Part shown: positions 46,801 to 60,200 of the stretch, one piece after another | How positions within the stretch are numbered: the first letter of the stretch is position 1 | How the letters are laid out: the number at the start of each line of letters is the position of its first letter | NCBI GenBank assembly: GCA_014529385.2 | Contig: CM043952.1 | Location: forward strand, 55,342,619 to 55,406,618 | Direction: 5' to 3' | Length of the DNA: 64,000 nucleotides | DNA from: Adiantum capillus-veneris | Taxonomy: Eukaryota; Streptophyta; Polypodiopsida; Polypodiales; Pteridaceae | Notes under the pieces: generated by a model | The model's database searches: none | Told to the model about the DNA's origin: nothing | Seen by the model: only the letters and a program-made list of their open reading frames with translations | Made by a program: the position numbers and the translations under genes

Positions 46801-48672
46801 GAACCAACTTAGAACGTGATACCGAAGCCTGGCTCGACGCCATGGATGACTATTTTCTGGCAGCATGAACTACTTCAGAAAATTAGGCAATGCTAGGAAT
46901 GTTTCAACTCACTGGAGATGCTGAACTCTGGTGGAAACAACATTGTAGAGATAATCCTTCCATTAGTCCATCCTGGGAAAGAATGAAACATGCAGTGAAA
47001 GAAAGATATCTTCCTCTGGCTCACAAGCTATTAGAATGAATGAATTTTTTGCCCTCAGACAGTTAGGGCTTACTTTAGAAGAATACTACACCAAATATGT
47101 GTCCTTACGGCGTTATGCACCAGCAATGACAATGGAACAACAGATTGCTCGCTTCTACCAGGGCCTAAACAAACCTTTAAGTACTCGTTTAGAAGCTATG
47201 AGACCCACATCTATTCAAGATGGCCTTCTTAGAGCTAACCGCTTGCGGCTAAAGGAAACCCCCCTGCAAGGAACTATTATAACTACAATAACTTTGGAGG
47301 AAGAACAAGGGGAAATTTCAACCAAGGAAATCAATGAAGGGCAATGACAACTGCAGCCACTATAGAACAGACTTTTCCAAATATCAGGTGTTATGGATGC
47401 AATTGAATGGGACACTACAAGAGCCGATGCCCCAAGGAGAAAAATCCCATAGTTGTTGCTGGAACTACTCCTCAGACTCAGATAGGCCAAGGAAATAATC
47501 AAAGAGGAGAAAGAAATAGAGGATGAGGCAGAGGAAGAGGTAGAGGAGCCAGAGCTTATGTTGCTGTAGGAGAGCCAACCTTGATGGATGAAGAAGATGA
47601 AAGAGCTACTCTTTTTGCCGCCATTGATAACCCTGGAGCTCGGAAACAGTATGCTGTCATCCAAACCACTACAAATAAAGAAGGTGAAAAATTTGAACTA
47701 CTTATATATTGTGGCAGCACACATTCTTTTCTCTCCCCTAAATGCTTAAGGAAACTCAGTTTAAACCAATATCCCACCAAGAAATTAGTGGTAGAACTAG
47801 CAAATGGGAAAGAGGTTCTATCTCAATTTACAGCCGGGGAAGTTGAATTTGAACTGAGAGGAACCCTCACTTCATCTTAATTTCGGACTCTACCAGTAGG
47901 AATCTATGATGGTATTCTAATAATGGATTGGTTAATCAAAAATCAAGCCCATATTCACTGTGCTCAAGGGAACCTATCCTTCAAAAATCACTTAGGTGAA
48001 GAAACATTAGTACAAGGATCAAATGGGAAGCCTAAGGCTCATTTAGTTAAGGCTAGTCAACTTTTGAAAGGGTTACACAAGGGGCAACATATCTTTGTAG
48101 TAAAACTCAATAAGGCGGATGATTCAAAGGATAACACAACTCCAGAATGGCTTAAAGAATTTTTGGACATATTTCCGGAAGATCTCTCAAATTTACCTCC
48201 CCCAAGGGACATAGACCACGAAATAGAAACCTTTCCAGATAGTGAACCAATTTCAAAAAGACCCTACAAAATGTTCCTCTCTGAAGCTATTGAATTAAAA
48301 GAACAGCTTCGTCAACTTATTGAACAAGGATTCATAAGACCAAGCATTTCACCCTGGCGAGTGCCTGTTCTATTCCAAAAGAAGAAGGATGGATCTTTAC
48401 GTCTCTGCATCAATTATAGAGGACTTAACCAGGTATCAGTAAAGAAAAAGAATCCTATTCCCCGCATTTACGAATTACTTGATAGATTACATGGAGCCAA
48501 GGTATTCACAAAAATTGATCTCAGATCAGGTTACCATCAAATCCGGATTAAGGAAGCAAATATTTATAAAACTGCATTCAACACCCGATATGGACATTAT
48601 GAGTTCATCCTGATGCCTTTCGATCTTACAAATGCTCCGGCTACTTTTAACCGTCTCCTGCAAGATATATTC

Positions 48673-51449
48673 TGTAAGGTCTCCGACCCCGAGCTAAAAG
48701 AGCACCATTGTACCATGAAAAGATCATAATGGAAAAAGTTACTATTTTTAGCAGTTTTCTAAATTCTGTCAGTGCCCTGATGTTTAGAATGTTATAAAGC
48801 TTCAAAATGTGAATTAAAATAATTTTTGTGAAAAATTTCCAAAATTAGTAAGTTTTTGGTCACCCGATCCGTCTAGTTTTGACCGTCTCAAAAAACTGCA
48901 CCCATATCCCAAATTTGAAAAAAATGTATTTTTCGGACGCCGGGGGCTGCTAAATATGGCAGGTACTCGGGATTATGCACCTTAGTTCTAGCTTAGCATA
49001 GCAAGTTTCGGCATCAAAATCTGATTAGAATTGCCCGTATAGGATTAAAAACAATTTTTCCTAAGGTTGTGCGGGGAGGCACCGGGGCTCGGGTATTGTG
49101 CGGGAACTGACTCGAGGGCACTGCAGACCCAATCTGGAAGCTAGGGGGCTCCCTCTCTCACATGTACAGCTCGTGGGGGCTTATCCATGCAAGGGAGAGA
49201 GAGAGAGTGAGTGAGTTCTGGAGCAGGTTGGACACTTAAGTGTATAACTGAAGTTGCCTTGCATGAAATGAGTGCTTTCCAGATGCATATAGCATCACAA
49301 TTCGAATTTCAGCTTGGAGGAGCCTATTTAAAGGTGTGCTCTCACACACACACACACACACATACACCAAGTACACACACACACCCTACACACACACATA
49401 CCTTGGGGAAGTGCTGTGGGCAGACATAGCTTTTGGGAGAAGGAGAAAAGGAGGATAGATCTTTCCAATTATCATCTCAAGAAGCTATTACATCAGAATT
49501 TCGAGAAGAAATTCAGTCGGCACTCTCGGTAATTAAGCAATTTAATTCATGTTGTGCAATTTTCTCTCTATTACCCTCTTAATTCCGCATCTAGTATGCA
49601 TAATCTTAATCAAATTACTCAATAGATACACTCTAATTCTCCGTATCTATGAGCTATTGCATAATTATTATTCAAATCAGCATTTATGCAAGTAATTAGT
49701 CACTCTTAATCACAGTTTAATGCATGATTAAGGATTCATCCGCTAGCCATCATTGTGAATAGAATCTAGTCGGCATTAAGGTAGGGAATGGTCTATTGCA
49801 TTCTATTACTCTATAATGTGTAAACAATATAATTAGAATCAATTTACTATTGGATTAGGATGCAATTAGGATAATTAATCCATCATTAATCATTAGGAAG
49901 GAAGAAATCCTCTCGTCTATGCATACGGTAAATCTGCAAGTCTCAAATTGCACTAGGAAGTGATTAAGCACGTCTAATTCATTTCTAGTAGAATTGATGA
50001 TGTAGAAATCTGAATTTTACAATTACCTAGGCCAATAATTTACCTTAGGGTCGATTCCCATAAAGCAAGTAAGGTGCTATCATAAGTCTCCATATATTGA
50101 AGTAGATCTAGTCTCTCATACAAGGGATTTTGCTTATTGAATCTAACCCGTCATCATGGTTGTATGATTCTCTCGAATATTAGCTCTCTTTTTCTCAAAT
50201 TTTCAAATTAGTAGTGAGTATTAAATGGCCCCGGTAAAGAGAACTCGTTTCGGTGGTGCTCATGACCGCGAGGCGGGAACAAGCAACGTGAATGGGAAAG
50301 GAAAAGCTCCCATGGACGAACAAAGCACCGGCCATCTCACGGGTCAATGACGAGGAAATGGAAGAGGTAGGTCACATTTTTTTCTTCAAGTTGTTTAATT
50401 TAACATTGCATATGATAAGTTAGGAAAGAATATTTCCCTAACATGTTGGAGAAATCCGACGAAAACCTCGGCATTTGAATTCATTTGTATATTAAAGTCT
50501 AAAGTAGGAAAGAAACGATTGATGGATATACTGTTTGCAATAGGAAAGAATGTCTGCTAGGGAAAATTTAGCTCAGCATGTTCATTCTACTTCCAATGTT
50601 GAACTAGTCCTGAACCCCCTCCTGATCACAAGGGGTAGAGTTCCTAGTTAAGAGCTCTTGAATCCATGTCTGCTGGTTAAGCGGTGGATACCCACGTCTG
50701 CTGGTTAAGCGGTGGGAACCCACGTCTTGCTTTCTATGCGGTGGGGAAGTCCATGTCGTGCTTTCTATGCGGTGGACATACCTAGTTGTATGGGCAGCTA
50801 GGCGACAACAGGAGGAGTAAACTCTCGCTGGAGGGGGGATGTTGTACCTCCAGAACATTGGAATTTTAATGAATAAGTTTGAGTAGAATTTTTACTAGAG
50901 TGCTGTCTTGGTGCCGCTTTGCAATACTGATTGAAGGGTTGTCTTAACGAACATTGTGATTCAGAATCTAATCAAGGAATGTTTATGTTGAACAATCATT
51001 GTGATAGTAATTAGGACACACAAGGAAGTGTGAGTGGGGGTGGAAAGTGGGGGCTTGGCTCAAGTTGCCAATGCCTATGAGAAGGGTGGTCCCGATTGGT
51101 CGAGAACTCTCTGTCCCCATAGTGTTAAAATTGACACTAGTAATACTCATTGCCCCAAGAGCGGCGAGGTCTCAAGTGTATGTGCCTCTGAAACATGGGG
51201 AAAAAGGCACTCGAGATTTCTCTCCTCTTGGAAGGTGGGTCTTAGAATCGCTAGATAAGTTAAGTGCGCTTCCCCTGCGGGGTGGAACTAGATCTCAATG
51301 CTAGTAGGCTCGAACTTGACTCACTTTGTGATGAGACATCGTCCGCTAGATGAACCATAAACCACTTTGTTTGCTTCCGCTATAGATCTAGTGGCCACCA
51401 GGTTCACCATCAGATCCGTCGTTTGATATGGCGGGGTGGGGACCTCACA
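48673..51449 (+). mobile_element. Solo LTR (2.78 kb) of a related Gypsy, with TATTC target duplication
   Basis: It starts TGTAAGGTCTCCGACC and ends GGGGACCTCACA. It is flanked by TATTC at 48668-48672 and 51450-51454, and inserted in the reverse transcriptase of the chromovirus. No internal genes. It has a TATA-like CTATTTAAAGG near 49324, a CA microsatellite at 49343-49405, and a short frame starting MAPVKRTRF at about 50225. Layout and termini resemble the host element's LTR, so it is a related long-LTR family left by LTR-LTR recombination. Confidence 0.92.
49343..49405. repeat. (CA)n microsatellite inside the solo LTR
   Basis: Interrupted CA runs directly after the TATA-like box. Confidence 0.9.
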
Positions 51450-53767
51450 TATTCAGAGAATATCTGGATGATTTTGTGTTGGTATTTTTTGACGATATCT
51501 TGGTATATTCCAAAGATGAAAAATAGCATGAAAGCCATGTATGTAAAGTACCTCATCTTCTACACCAACATCAGTTGTATGCCAAGATGAGAAAATGTGT
51601 GTTCTTTACGCCCAAAGTTAGCTATCTTGGATTTATAATAAACCCTGAAGGAATCTTTGTAGACCCCACAAAGATTAAGGACATAATAGATTGGCCACAA
51701 CCCAAGAAGGTCAGTGAGATTCGAGGATTCTTGGGCATTACAGAATGGTATAGAATCTTCATCAAAGATTATGCAGTCATCGTCGCACCCTTGACGCAGC
51801 TACTTAAAAAGACAGCCAAACTTACATGGGAAAAAGAACAAGAGGATTGTTTCCTCAAACAAAAACAAAATCTCGCATCAGGCCTTGTACTCAAACTCCC
51901 TGACTTCACTCAAGAGTTTGAAGTAGTAACCGATGCCTGCTATAGGAGGAGTCTTAACCAAGAAGGAAAACCAGTTGCCTTTACTTCTCGAAAATTAAGA
52001 ATCCACGAGCTGAATTATCCAACTCATGATCTGGAAATGCTAGCCGTCATCCATGCTCTTAAGCTCTGGAGGCACTATCTTCTAGGAGGGAAGTTTCAGT
52101 TAATCACTGATCATCAAAGTCTAAAGTGGATTTTTTCACAAGCAACACGAGGCAGCGTAGATGGATAGAACTCTTACAAGAATATGACTCTGAAATAAAA
52201 TATAAACCAGGAAAGGACAATGTGGTTGTCGATGCCCTTAGCCGCAAGGTTTTTCTTGGGGCCATTTCCACAGTTGACAATCCAATTCTGGACAAGGTTA
52301 AGTAAGGCTCCCTGGAAGATGAGGATTATCAAAAACTCCTATAGGTTATCAATCAAAAGGACCTAAAAGAGAAAGTGAAGGACAGAATCAAGGATTATTC
52401 ACTTGAAGATGGCCTTCTATATTATAAGTACTGGCTTTACATTCCTGAGAATCCAACATTAAAGGAGTTAATCCTTCATGAAGGACACAACACTCCAGTC
52501 GCCGGCCATCCTGGCTATGCAAAAACCCTTAATTCCATAAGGAAAAGCTATTTTGGGCCGGGAATGAAAGGAGATATACTTCGCTACATTAAACAATGTC
52601 TTTCCTGTCAAAGGATTAAGGCTGAAAGGGTAATGATGCCAGGGAAACTTCAACCTCTTGACATTCCGCAAATGAAGTGGCCGGGAAACTCATTAGCATG
52701 GACTTTGTAGCAGGCCTTCCTACCGTTCAAGGGGGTTACGACTCCATTATGGTGGTAGTGGACATGTTGACTAAAGTGTCTCATTTGATGCCAGTGAAAA
52801 CAACTTACACTGCATCAGATATAAGTCGTTTATTTGTCAAAGAGATCTTTAGATTACACGGACTTCCTAAGAGAATAGTCAATCAGGGATGCAAAATTTA
52901 CTTCAAAATTTTGGAAAGCTTTATTTGAATCCTTAGGTACCCAGCTATGTTTCAGTACAGCTTATCACCCTCAGACGGACGGTCAGACAGAAAGAGTGAA
53001 TCAAGTTAATTGTAGACATCCTTAGAGCTTACTATAGTAGAGAACCCCAAAAATGGATACAATTTCTTCCTCCGGTGGAATTCGTCTATAATTCCTCATT
53101 CCATAAAAGCATTGGGATGTCACCGTTTAATGCACTTTATGGGCATGAATGTATATCACCCCTAAACTTTGTTGACCCCACTACAAGAGTAGAAGCTTCA
53201 AACAAATGTTGGATGAGATGGATGCCCAAACCAAAGCCATACGACAGGACATTCAAGCAGCTAAGGACCGCCAAAAACATTATGCTGATAAAAAATGGTC
53301 TAATCGGTTTTTCAAACAAGGGGATAAAGTATTCCTTAGGGTACGGCCAAAGAGAAGCAATTTATCCTTGGGAAAATTCAAAAAATTAAGCCCCAGATAT
53401 TGTGGACCTTATGAAGTGATAAAAGTAATCAGTGATCAAGCTTAAAAATTAAAGCTACCCGAACATCTCAAAGTCCATAATGTATTCGATATCAGTCTTC
53501 TAAAACCCTATATTCCAAACCCCAATCAGACTACTCTAGACGACGAACATATGTGATGCAGAAGCAAGGAATTCTTAAACTCCAACTAGATTGTATTCTC
53601 AATACTAGGGAAAGAAGTCTACAAAACAGAGTAATCAGAGAACATTTAGTAAAATGGAAGGACTACCCCACTAAAGACACCACATGGGAGGACGAAGTTT
53701 CACTTCTCAAAGATTTCCCCAAATTCAGTTGAGATGAGGACATCTCAATTTCTTAAGTTGGGGTGAT

Positions 53768-56700
53768 TGTAAGGTTTCAAGTTTCTGAAACCTTAGAAAT
53801 TGTACAAAGCATGATCAAATTAACCTAATTGTTAAGAAAACACTGTAGAACGATCCAACTATGGCAAATATTGGTATTTTTGGAACCATAATCCGTGGCT
53901 TTACTATGATTAGAACTTTTCAGAACAGAATTCCGATAAAATCTGAAAAAGTTACGGGCTTTGAAAGGTTACACTGTGAATTTAATTAGCTAAGTAAAAT
54001 TGAAAGGTTTTAGTAAGTATTACTGCTAAAGACTTTTTTATCCTAAAGTTCTAGAAACCACATATATTTCCAAAGGTAATCATTAAAACTCAAAAAAAAT
54101 ACCAGAAATCGATTTTAGGGGGGCTCTGTGGGGCTGTGATGAACCTGCCCAAGTTGATTTTAGTAGCAGGTGGCGCTAGGGGGAAGCTGGGGGCTTGCTT
54201 GAGGTGCCAGGACCTGCCAGAAACAGCCCAGGGGCCCTGAAAAACTATAAATAGACCCCCTTCTTCACAAAAGAAATTAGACTCGGAGTCTTGAAAAATT
54301 CTCTCACCTAGAGAGATCTCTACTCAGAAATCACTAGAGAGAAAAGCTCTAGTTGGTTAATCCACGGTAATTAGCACTAAACCTTTTTGAATTAGCAATT
54401 ATGCTAATCTATTTATATTTTCTTAGTTAATCCAAATAATTAAGAAGATTAAAACTCATTTACACTCTAAAATTCTCTCTTAATTCTTAATTCTCTACTG
54501 ATTATTGAGATTAAGCTTAGGGATATTAGTCTAATTAATTATTATATTATATTAGGATTGAAATTAATCATTTTAACCATAAATTAATGGTAGTTATACT
54601 AATTAAACTTAGATTAAGATAGGATAATTATCAGAGCTGTGTTAGACTGTCAAGATGCTAGGAAAATTATTTTTTGATTTTTTGCATAATTTTTATAATT
54701 ATTTAAGCAGAATTACACTGCTTTTAAGAAAAAAATAAAGGGAGAAAATAACAAATTAAACTAAAAAGCTTTGAGATAATTTGTAGAGGTAAAATACATC
54801 TTAAGAAACTTTTTCATAATTATCTTAACCATAGATAATCAGTTTAGCTAATTATCTGAGTAGAAAAACACTGGTTTTAAGGGAAATTTAAAGGGGCAAA
54901 TAGAAAATTAAGCTAAAAATCTTTGAGATAATTTTCAGAGATGAACACATCTTAAAAAACCCTTGATAATTATCTTAACCACAGATAATTAGATTAGATA
55001 ATTATCTCAGGACAAAAACACTATTTTTAAGGAAAAATTAAAGGGAGAAAATTAAAAAATAATCTAAAAAACTTTGAGATAAATTTTTACGATAGAAAAC
55101 ATCTTTAGAAACCTGGGATATTTTTAAGAGAAAATTTAAAGAGGAAAAATAGTAAACTAATCTAAAAAGCTTTGAGATAATTTTAAGAGGTAAAACACAT
55201 CTTATAAAACCTGTGATAACTATCTTAATTACAGATAATTAGTTTAGCTAATTATCTTAGTAGAAAAACACTATTTTTAAGTAAAAATTAAAGGGGGAAA
55301 ACAAAAAATTAATCGAAAATGTTTTGATATAATTTTCAGAGGTAAAACACATATTTAAGATCCTATAATAATTAGTTGAACTACAAATAATTAGTTTAGC
55401 CAATTATCTCAGTAGAAAAACACTATTTTTCAATGAAAATTAAAGGGGGAAAATAACAAATTAAACTAAAAATCTTTGAGATAATGTTTAGAGATAAAAT
55501 ATATCTTAACAAACTTGTGATAATTATCTTAACCACAGAAAATGAGTCTAGCTAATTATCTTGGGAGAAAAACACTGTTTTTAAGGGAAAAGTAAAGGGG
55601 GGAAATAGCAAATTAGAACAAAAAGCTTTGAGAAAAGTTTCAGAGATAAAACACATCTTAAAAGAGCCATGATAATTATTTTAACCACAGATAACTATTT
55701 TAGTAAATTATCTCAGTAGAAAAACACTTTTTTTGAGGTTAAATAAAAAGGAAAAATTAGAAATTTTACTTAGATAATTATATAATAATTATCAAATGTT
55801 TAAACTATTGTTAAAAACCCAAAATAAATAGATCATACCCAAATAATTAGCTTAGCTAGAAATCTTAACTAATATTAACAGATTTTGTATATAAATTGGA
55901 GAAAGGAAATTAGTAAATGAATTTATATAATTACTCGGTAATTACCAGAGATAGGAATTAACTTTTGAAAGTTGGGAAAATTTCCTTAGCCCCAAATTAG
56001 TATAACAATTTATCGTCGCCCCATATTGTCTAGATTGGACCATAAAAAGGAAAATTTATAAATCAATTTATAAGTTAGCCAGAAAATTACTAGAGCTATA
56101 ACATATCAAACTCCATTTGGGGTAAATATCCCACCAGCAGATAGGTAACTCATAATTTACTAAGGCCAACATAGGTTATTTTGGAACATAAATTAAAAGA
56201 GGAATTTAGTAAAATAGCAATGGCTGTAAATAGGAAAGAAATGATTGGGCTACAATTGATTGACCTAGGAAAGAAATGTTTGATCATCTTTAAGACAGCT
56301 TGTCTCAAGATACCTCTGATTCCTTGGAATATTGTACTCTAGGTAATGAGTAATGATGGTGACTCCGCCATGGATGAGTCGGTTTCCTCAGTGCGTGTGG
56401 AGTCTTTACCCCGTGATTGTCTGTGCTTGTCGATATTACTTAGGATATTGAGTTTATCCTAGAGGAACCGGCCGGTTGTATGGGAAACCGGTTGGCGTAT
56501 GGGCACCCGGACTTTGGGTGATACTTTTTCCACCCCGGTTTTTATAAATAAGGAATGAGTGCCGTTTTTTTCACCCCTGTATAGGTGGTCCTGAGACAAG
56601 CCAGTGCTGGTTAGAGTTACTCCAGAATGACAGTACCTTGTCTTAAGTCTAAAGACGTCTGTTTGCTAAAAGAATGGTTTTAATACTGTTTTCAAGGGTT

Positions 56701-57681
56701 GTTTTAATGAAATTCGGTTATGAAAGATAAAAGAAATCATTATTTTAATTGTGACAGGAATGCGGTAGTAATTAAATAACAAAGAAACATGTGTGAGTGC
56801 AAGGTGGTAAGTGGGGATTGACTAAGGTTGTCAATCATGGATGGGTGGACCTGATTAGTCAGGTAACTATCCATTCCCGTGCACTAAAAGCGTCTAGAAA
56901 TTTCTCCACTTGGAAGAGGAGTCCACCAACGGGGGCTGTGCCCTCACATATGTTAGGGGGAGAAAAGCGTTGGCTAAGGAAACCTTAATCCGAATGATGG
57001 ATCAATTAACGAGTAAGGGTCTAGCAAGGTGTGATAAAGGGAAGATAAGATGAAATGAACAAAACCTAAGAAGGGGTAGGTGAGGGGGGAGCCAACTTGG
57101 GAGTTCAAAACTCTTGGATAATGGCTTTACCTTCTCGATAAGGTGACCATTTCCCTATTTTGTGCGCTTCTCACATATTTTGGAGTTATTCCTTATTTTG
57201 TTTGAGTTAGGCCGATGGTAGATCTTCTACAAACCAAAATTTGGTGTCCTTGAGAAGCCTCAATTGCTCAAGGAGTTTGATTTGATCCGCCTTGGTCTTG
57301 AAAGTGAGGATTGCATGGTTGGTGCAATGCTCATGTATAAGAGAGGTGATTATGGTTGAACCCATTGTACCATGTGGGCTATTGTTTGGATGTGAGCAAA
57401 AGAATCATGGAACATTGAAGGCAATATCCTCTTGGCATTGTCGTTCACGTAGCATGGACACCACGATTTTCAACCTTACCAAAAATAATATCTTGCATTT
57501 GCACTATAAGAGGAGCATTCCACAACCGCTAGCATTGACGTGGATAAACCTAAACCATTATTAATGGTAAAGGTATATTCCTTGGATTCTTCTTGTTTAA
57601 GGACTCAAATTTTATTAGGCCCAGAGACCTGTCAAGGATCCCATCCCGCTTTTTGGTGTCGGCGGGTCTAGGGATGTCACA
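53768..57681 (+). repeat. 3' LTR of the chromovirus
   Basis: It starts TGTAAGGTTTCAAG after the purine tract GTTGGGGTGAT and ends GGGATGTCACA, about 3.9 kb. TATA box at 54245-54254. It is longer than the 5' LTR, partly because its tandem array has more units, and each LTR also has private blocks. Confidence 0.9.
54700..55745 (+). repeat. About 151-bp tandem repeat array in the 3' LTR
   Basis: The same unit as in the 5' LTR, with the CACT(N)TTTTTAAG landmark at about 54715, 54867, 55020, 55268, 55420, 55571 and 55722. About seven units. Confidence 0.85.
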
Positions 57682-57686
57682 AACTC

Positions 57687-59250
57687 GATATGATTTCTAA
57701 CATCTCCATCTCCACTCAATTTTTGTGTAAGCTTTGCTACTTTTACTGCCTTGCTTCGAGGCTCCCGATCAAGCGAGCTATATATATTTTCAGCAAAAGA
57801 TCAACCGATAGCTTGAGAAAATGTTCCCAACTCACCCTAGTGAGGAGGTATAGTGGACATAGGTTCTCCCGAGACTACTTGTGGATTAGGGATTGGCATT
57901 GGTTTTGGCATACGGGCTATCCTTGGGTCCCAAGCTGGGTACGACATTGCGCCATCTAATGGCTCAAGGTTCATATGTGTGGCCTTAGGCCTAGAAGACG
58001 TGGGATGTGACATGTTAATGCTAGCCGGTATGGCTCCACTAAAATTAGGGCTTGGATAGGATGGTATTGGAGCATAAGTTGTCAAAACAATCAAGGGTGT
58101 AGGAGCTATATGAGAACGAGGGGCAATAGGTACATATACTTGATACACACTTATAGGTAGTGTTGTGGGAAATGTGTTGCTAGGTAGCGGTGTTTTACTG
58201 ATGAATGAGGTCCAGGCTGTATTTTTTGCCATGCACATCACTGGGGTAGGCATGGTAGCCATTGTTTCATCGAGAGAAAGATGAGCTAAATTTGGAAAGG
58301 TAAAAATTTCACTTGCGGGCTTAGACTTTACTAATATTCTTGGTGAAACAACATATGAAGGATCCATCGGGCTCATCGAGGGAGTCTCCATTTGTGATAA
58401 GGTCGGTTGTTTGGCCTTTCTTGTATCCAAAAATATCATGAGACTTGTTGAAGCCATGTCAATCCCTTTATTATGCCTCTCCAACTCAATAACATTATGG
58501 ATGACATCGCAAACTCTTTGCTGTTGCTCCTCTACTCTGGTAGCACTCGATGTGGATTGTAGAATATCGACCCACGTGGTAGGCGTGACCAATGTATAGA
58601 TGGGTTAAAGTCTCCATTTGAAGTTCGCACTCCCAAATCTCATTTAGGGATGCCCCATCTAGGATTGAGATGCTAGGGGTGTCCTTCAAAGTAGATGCAA
58701 TGTGGCTCCCTATGGTATACCTCTTAGTGATTGCTAATTTATGGGTACTCGATTGCTCGACTGGCATGACTATTATCATAAATGCCTTTGCCTTTAATTC
58801 TCTCTGTTGCTCTACCTTGTGTAAGCTTTCAATTTCCTTTGGGGAATAGCTCTGAAGGGCTAGGGAGTACAGTGGATGAAATATTCACATGGAAAATATC
58901 AAGGAAAGTGGGGTCTAAATTGGACATGAAAGGTGAATTTACCTCCCCACCCCCTTCATTCACTTCGCCAGTAGCATTTTTGGAGCGAGTGGCTCTATTA
59001 AAGGTCTCTCTTAAGTGGCTCAACACGCTATACCCGGGCTGTGGGGCCAAGGCATGCATGTCTTGACTTGGACTCTTAGGGTTTTGTGTACGGTACCCTC
59101 CCATGATGTCGTAGTCGGAGAAAGAGTCACTAGATGCAATATGTGGGTCTTGGGTCACACTACCTTGGGCCTCAGTCGAAGGTCCAGAACCTAACGATAG
59201 ATGGATAGTGAGTGCCCAGGTAGTTTGAAGCAGTCTCAAGTCTTTCAAAA
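57687..59250 (-). mobile_element. Gypsy fossil, gag N-terminal region (far side of the chromovirus)
   Basis: Two long minus-strand open parts (59248-58829 and 58592-57837). They are rich in Pro/Ser/Thr with a few conserved-looking blocks (SDYDIMGGYRTQN; VIHNVIELERHNKGI). The position next to the AACTC target duplication, with gag motifs on the other side, supports one interrupted gag region. Broken; old. Confidence 0.6.
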
Positions 59251-60178
59251 TCTAAGACTCTATCAGAGTGTAGATACATGTGACGTGCATACCCTAATGG
59301 CGTTGGCGAGTCCTAAGAGGCCTCACCCACTAGCTATTTTGGTCATTTTTGCTTGATTTTTTTTTCTTATTTTACAAACCTTTTGAGGTGTGTAATGTGG
59401 AATTGGTCATGTGATAGATCGAAATGAGCGTATTATCCAAAGGAATGTGGTGTGATTTACAACACACAATTTGGTTATCGAAAGCCCTCGTAATCCCCAG
59501 AATAGCAAATTTCTACTTGGGCGTGTAGGCACAAGAGGAAAAGTCTAAGGAAGCTAGTGGAGCAAAAAGGAGGAGCCTTTATTCCACATTCCCCATTCCA
59601 CCTTTCAAGGAGTAGGGTATATAAATGAAACCATGTTTCATATATATCACTAGACCAAGACCAAGACCAAGACCGTTATCGGGACAGGGTCAATATGGGC
59701 TTTTTCTTTTCCTCGCGTACACAAAGACTAGTTGGAGTGGTTTTTTTTATCAATTCAAATTTGACACGCAGTTATGCGTAGCTTTTTTTATGAATTTATT
59801 TTTTTGGATTTAAAAAAGAAAAAAAATTCCTTTAAAAAAATACCCAAAAAACAGCAAAGATTACATAAATTCAAACAAAACATGTTAAAAAATAAAAAAT
59901 TATAGAAAAAGTCAAAAACAATAGGATTTGTAAAAAATTGTGCAGAGATTAGTGAAATTGTAAACTTTTATGCAAGAAACACAAAAAACATAGAACCTAC
60001 ACTAACAAAACAAGTTTTGTCACCCAAAACAACAAATGTATACTGCAACCATAATAGATCTGCACAACACAATAGTTGACCTAACAAATCTACCCTGCCG
60101 CACACAGATTTGTGCAAAAAAAAGAAAGACTTCATACAATAGTTGCACAACTCCATCTGGAGCTTGAGGCACAACGTC
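59251..60178. other. AT-rich leader-like region, no gene
   Basis: No supported coding sequence. A short AGACCA repeat lies at about 59642-59672. It is probably the 5' leader of the minus-strand Gypsy, between the gag remains and a candidate primer site. Confidence 0.4.
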
Positions 60179-60179
60179 T

Positions 60180-60200
60180 CCTCAACAACGCCGCCAAAAA
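60180..60200 (-). other. Candidate primer binding site of the minus-strand Gypsy
   Basis: The minus strand reads AATTCGACA, four bases, then TGGCGGCGTTGTTGAGG. This resembles the TGGCGCCGTTGCCGGGG primer sites of Athila/Tat-type Gypsy elements, placed after an LTR ending in CA. The match is imperfect. Confidence 0.35.

Larger units (their letters stand above)
42594..57681 (+). mobile_element. Tekay/Del-like chromovirus (Gypsy) fossil with 5-bp target duplication
   Basis: The plus-strand element has TGTAAGG...CTCACA / GTCACA LTRs. The 5' LTR is 42594-45858 and the 3' LTR is 53768-57681. AACTC is present directly outside both ends (42589-42593 and 57682-57686). The primer binding site follows the 5' LTR, and a polypurine tract (GTTGGGGTGAT) precedes the 3' LTR. 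Parts in order: gag about 46.8-47.35 kb, CCHC knuckle about 47.4 kb, protease about 47.6-47.98 kb, reverse transcriptase about 48.1-48.67 and 51.46-51.9 kb, RNase H about 51.9-52.25 kb, integrase about 52.37-53.5 kb, and chromodomain about 53.6-53.73 kb (LVKWKDYP, TTWEDE). A solo LTR is inserted in the reverse transcriptase. Broken, with roughly ten or more breaks. The LTR starts agree at about nine bases in ten by eye, so it is of intermediate age. Confidence 0.92.

Noticed and set aside
43540-55745. CRISPR-like spaced repeats
   Set aside because: The 151-bp units are contiguous tandem repeats inside LTRs of a plant retrotransposon, with no spacers and no cas genes.
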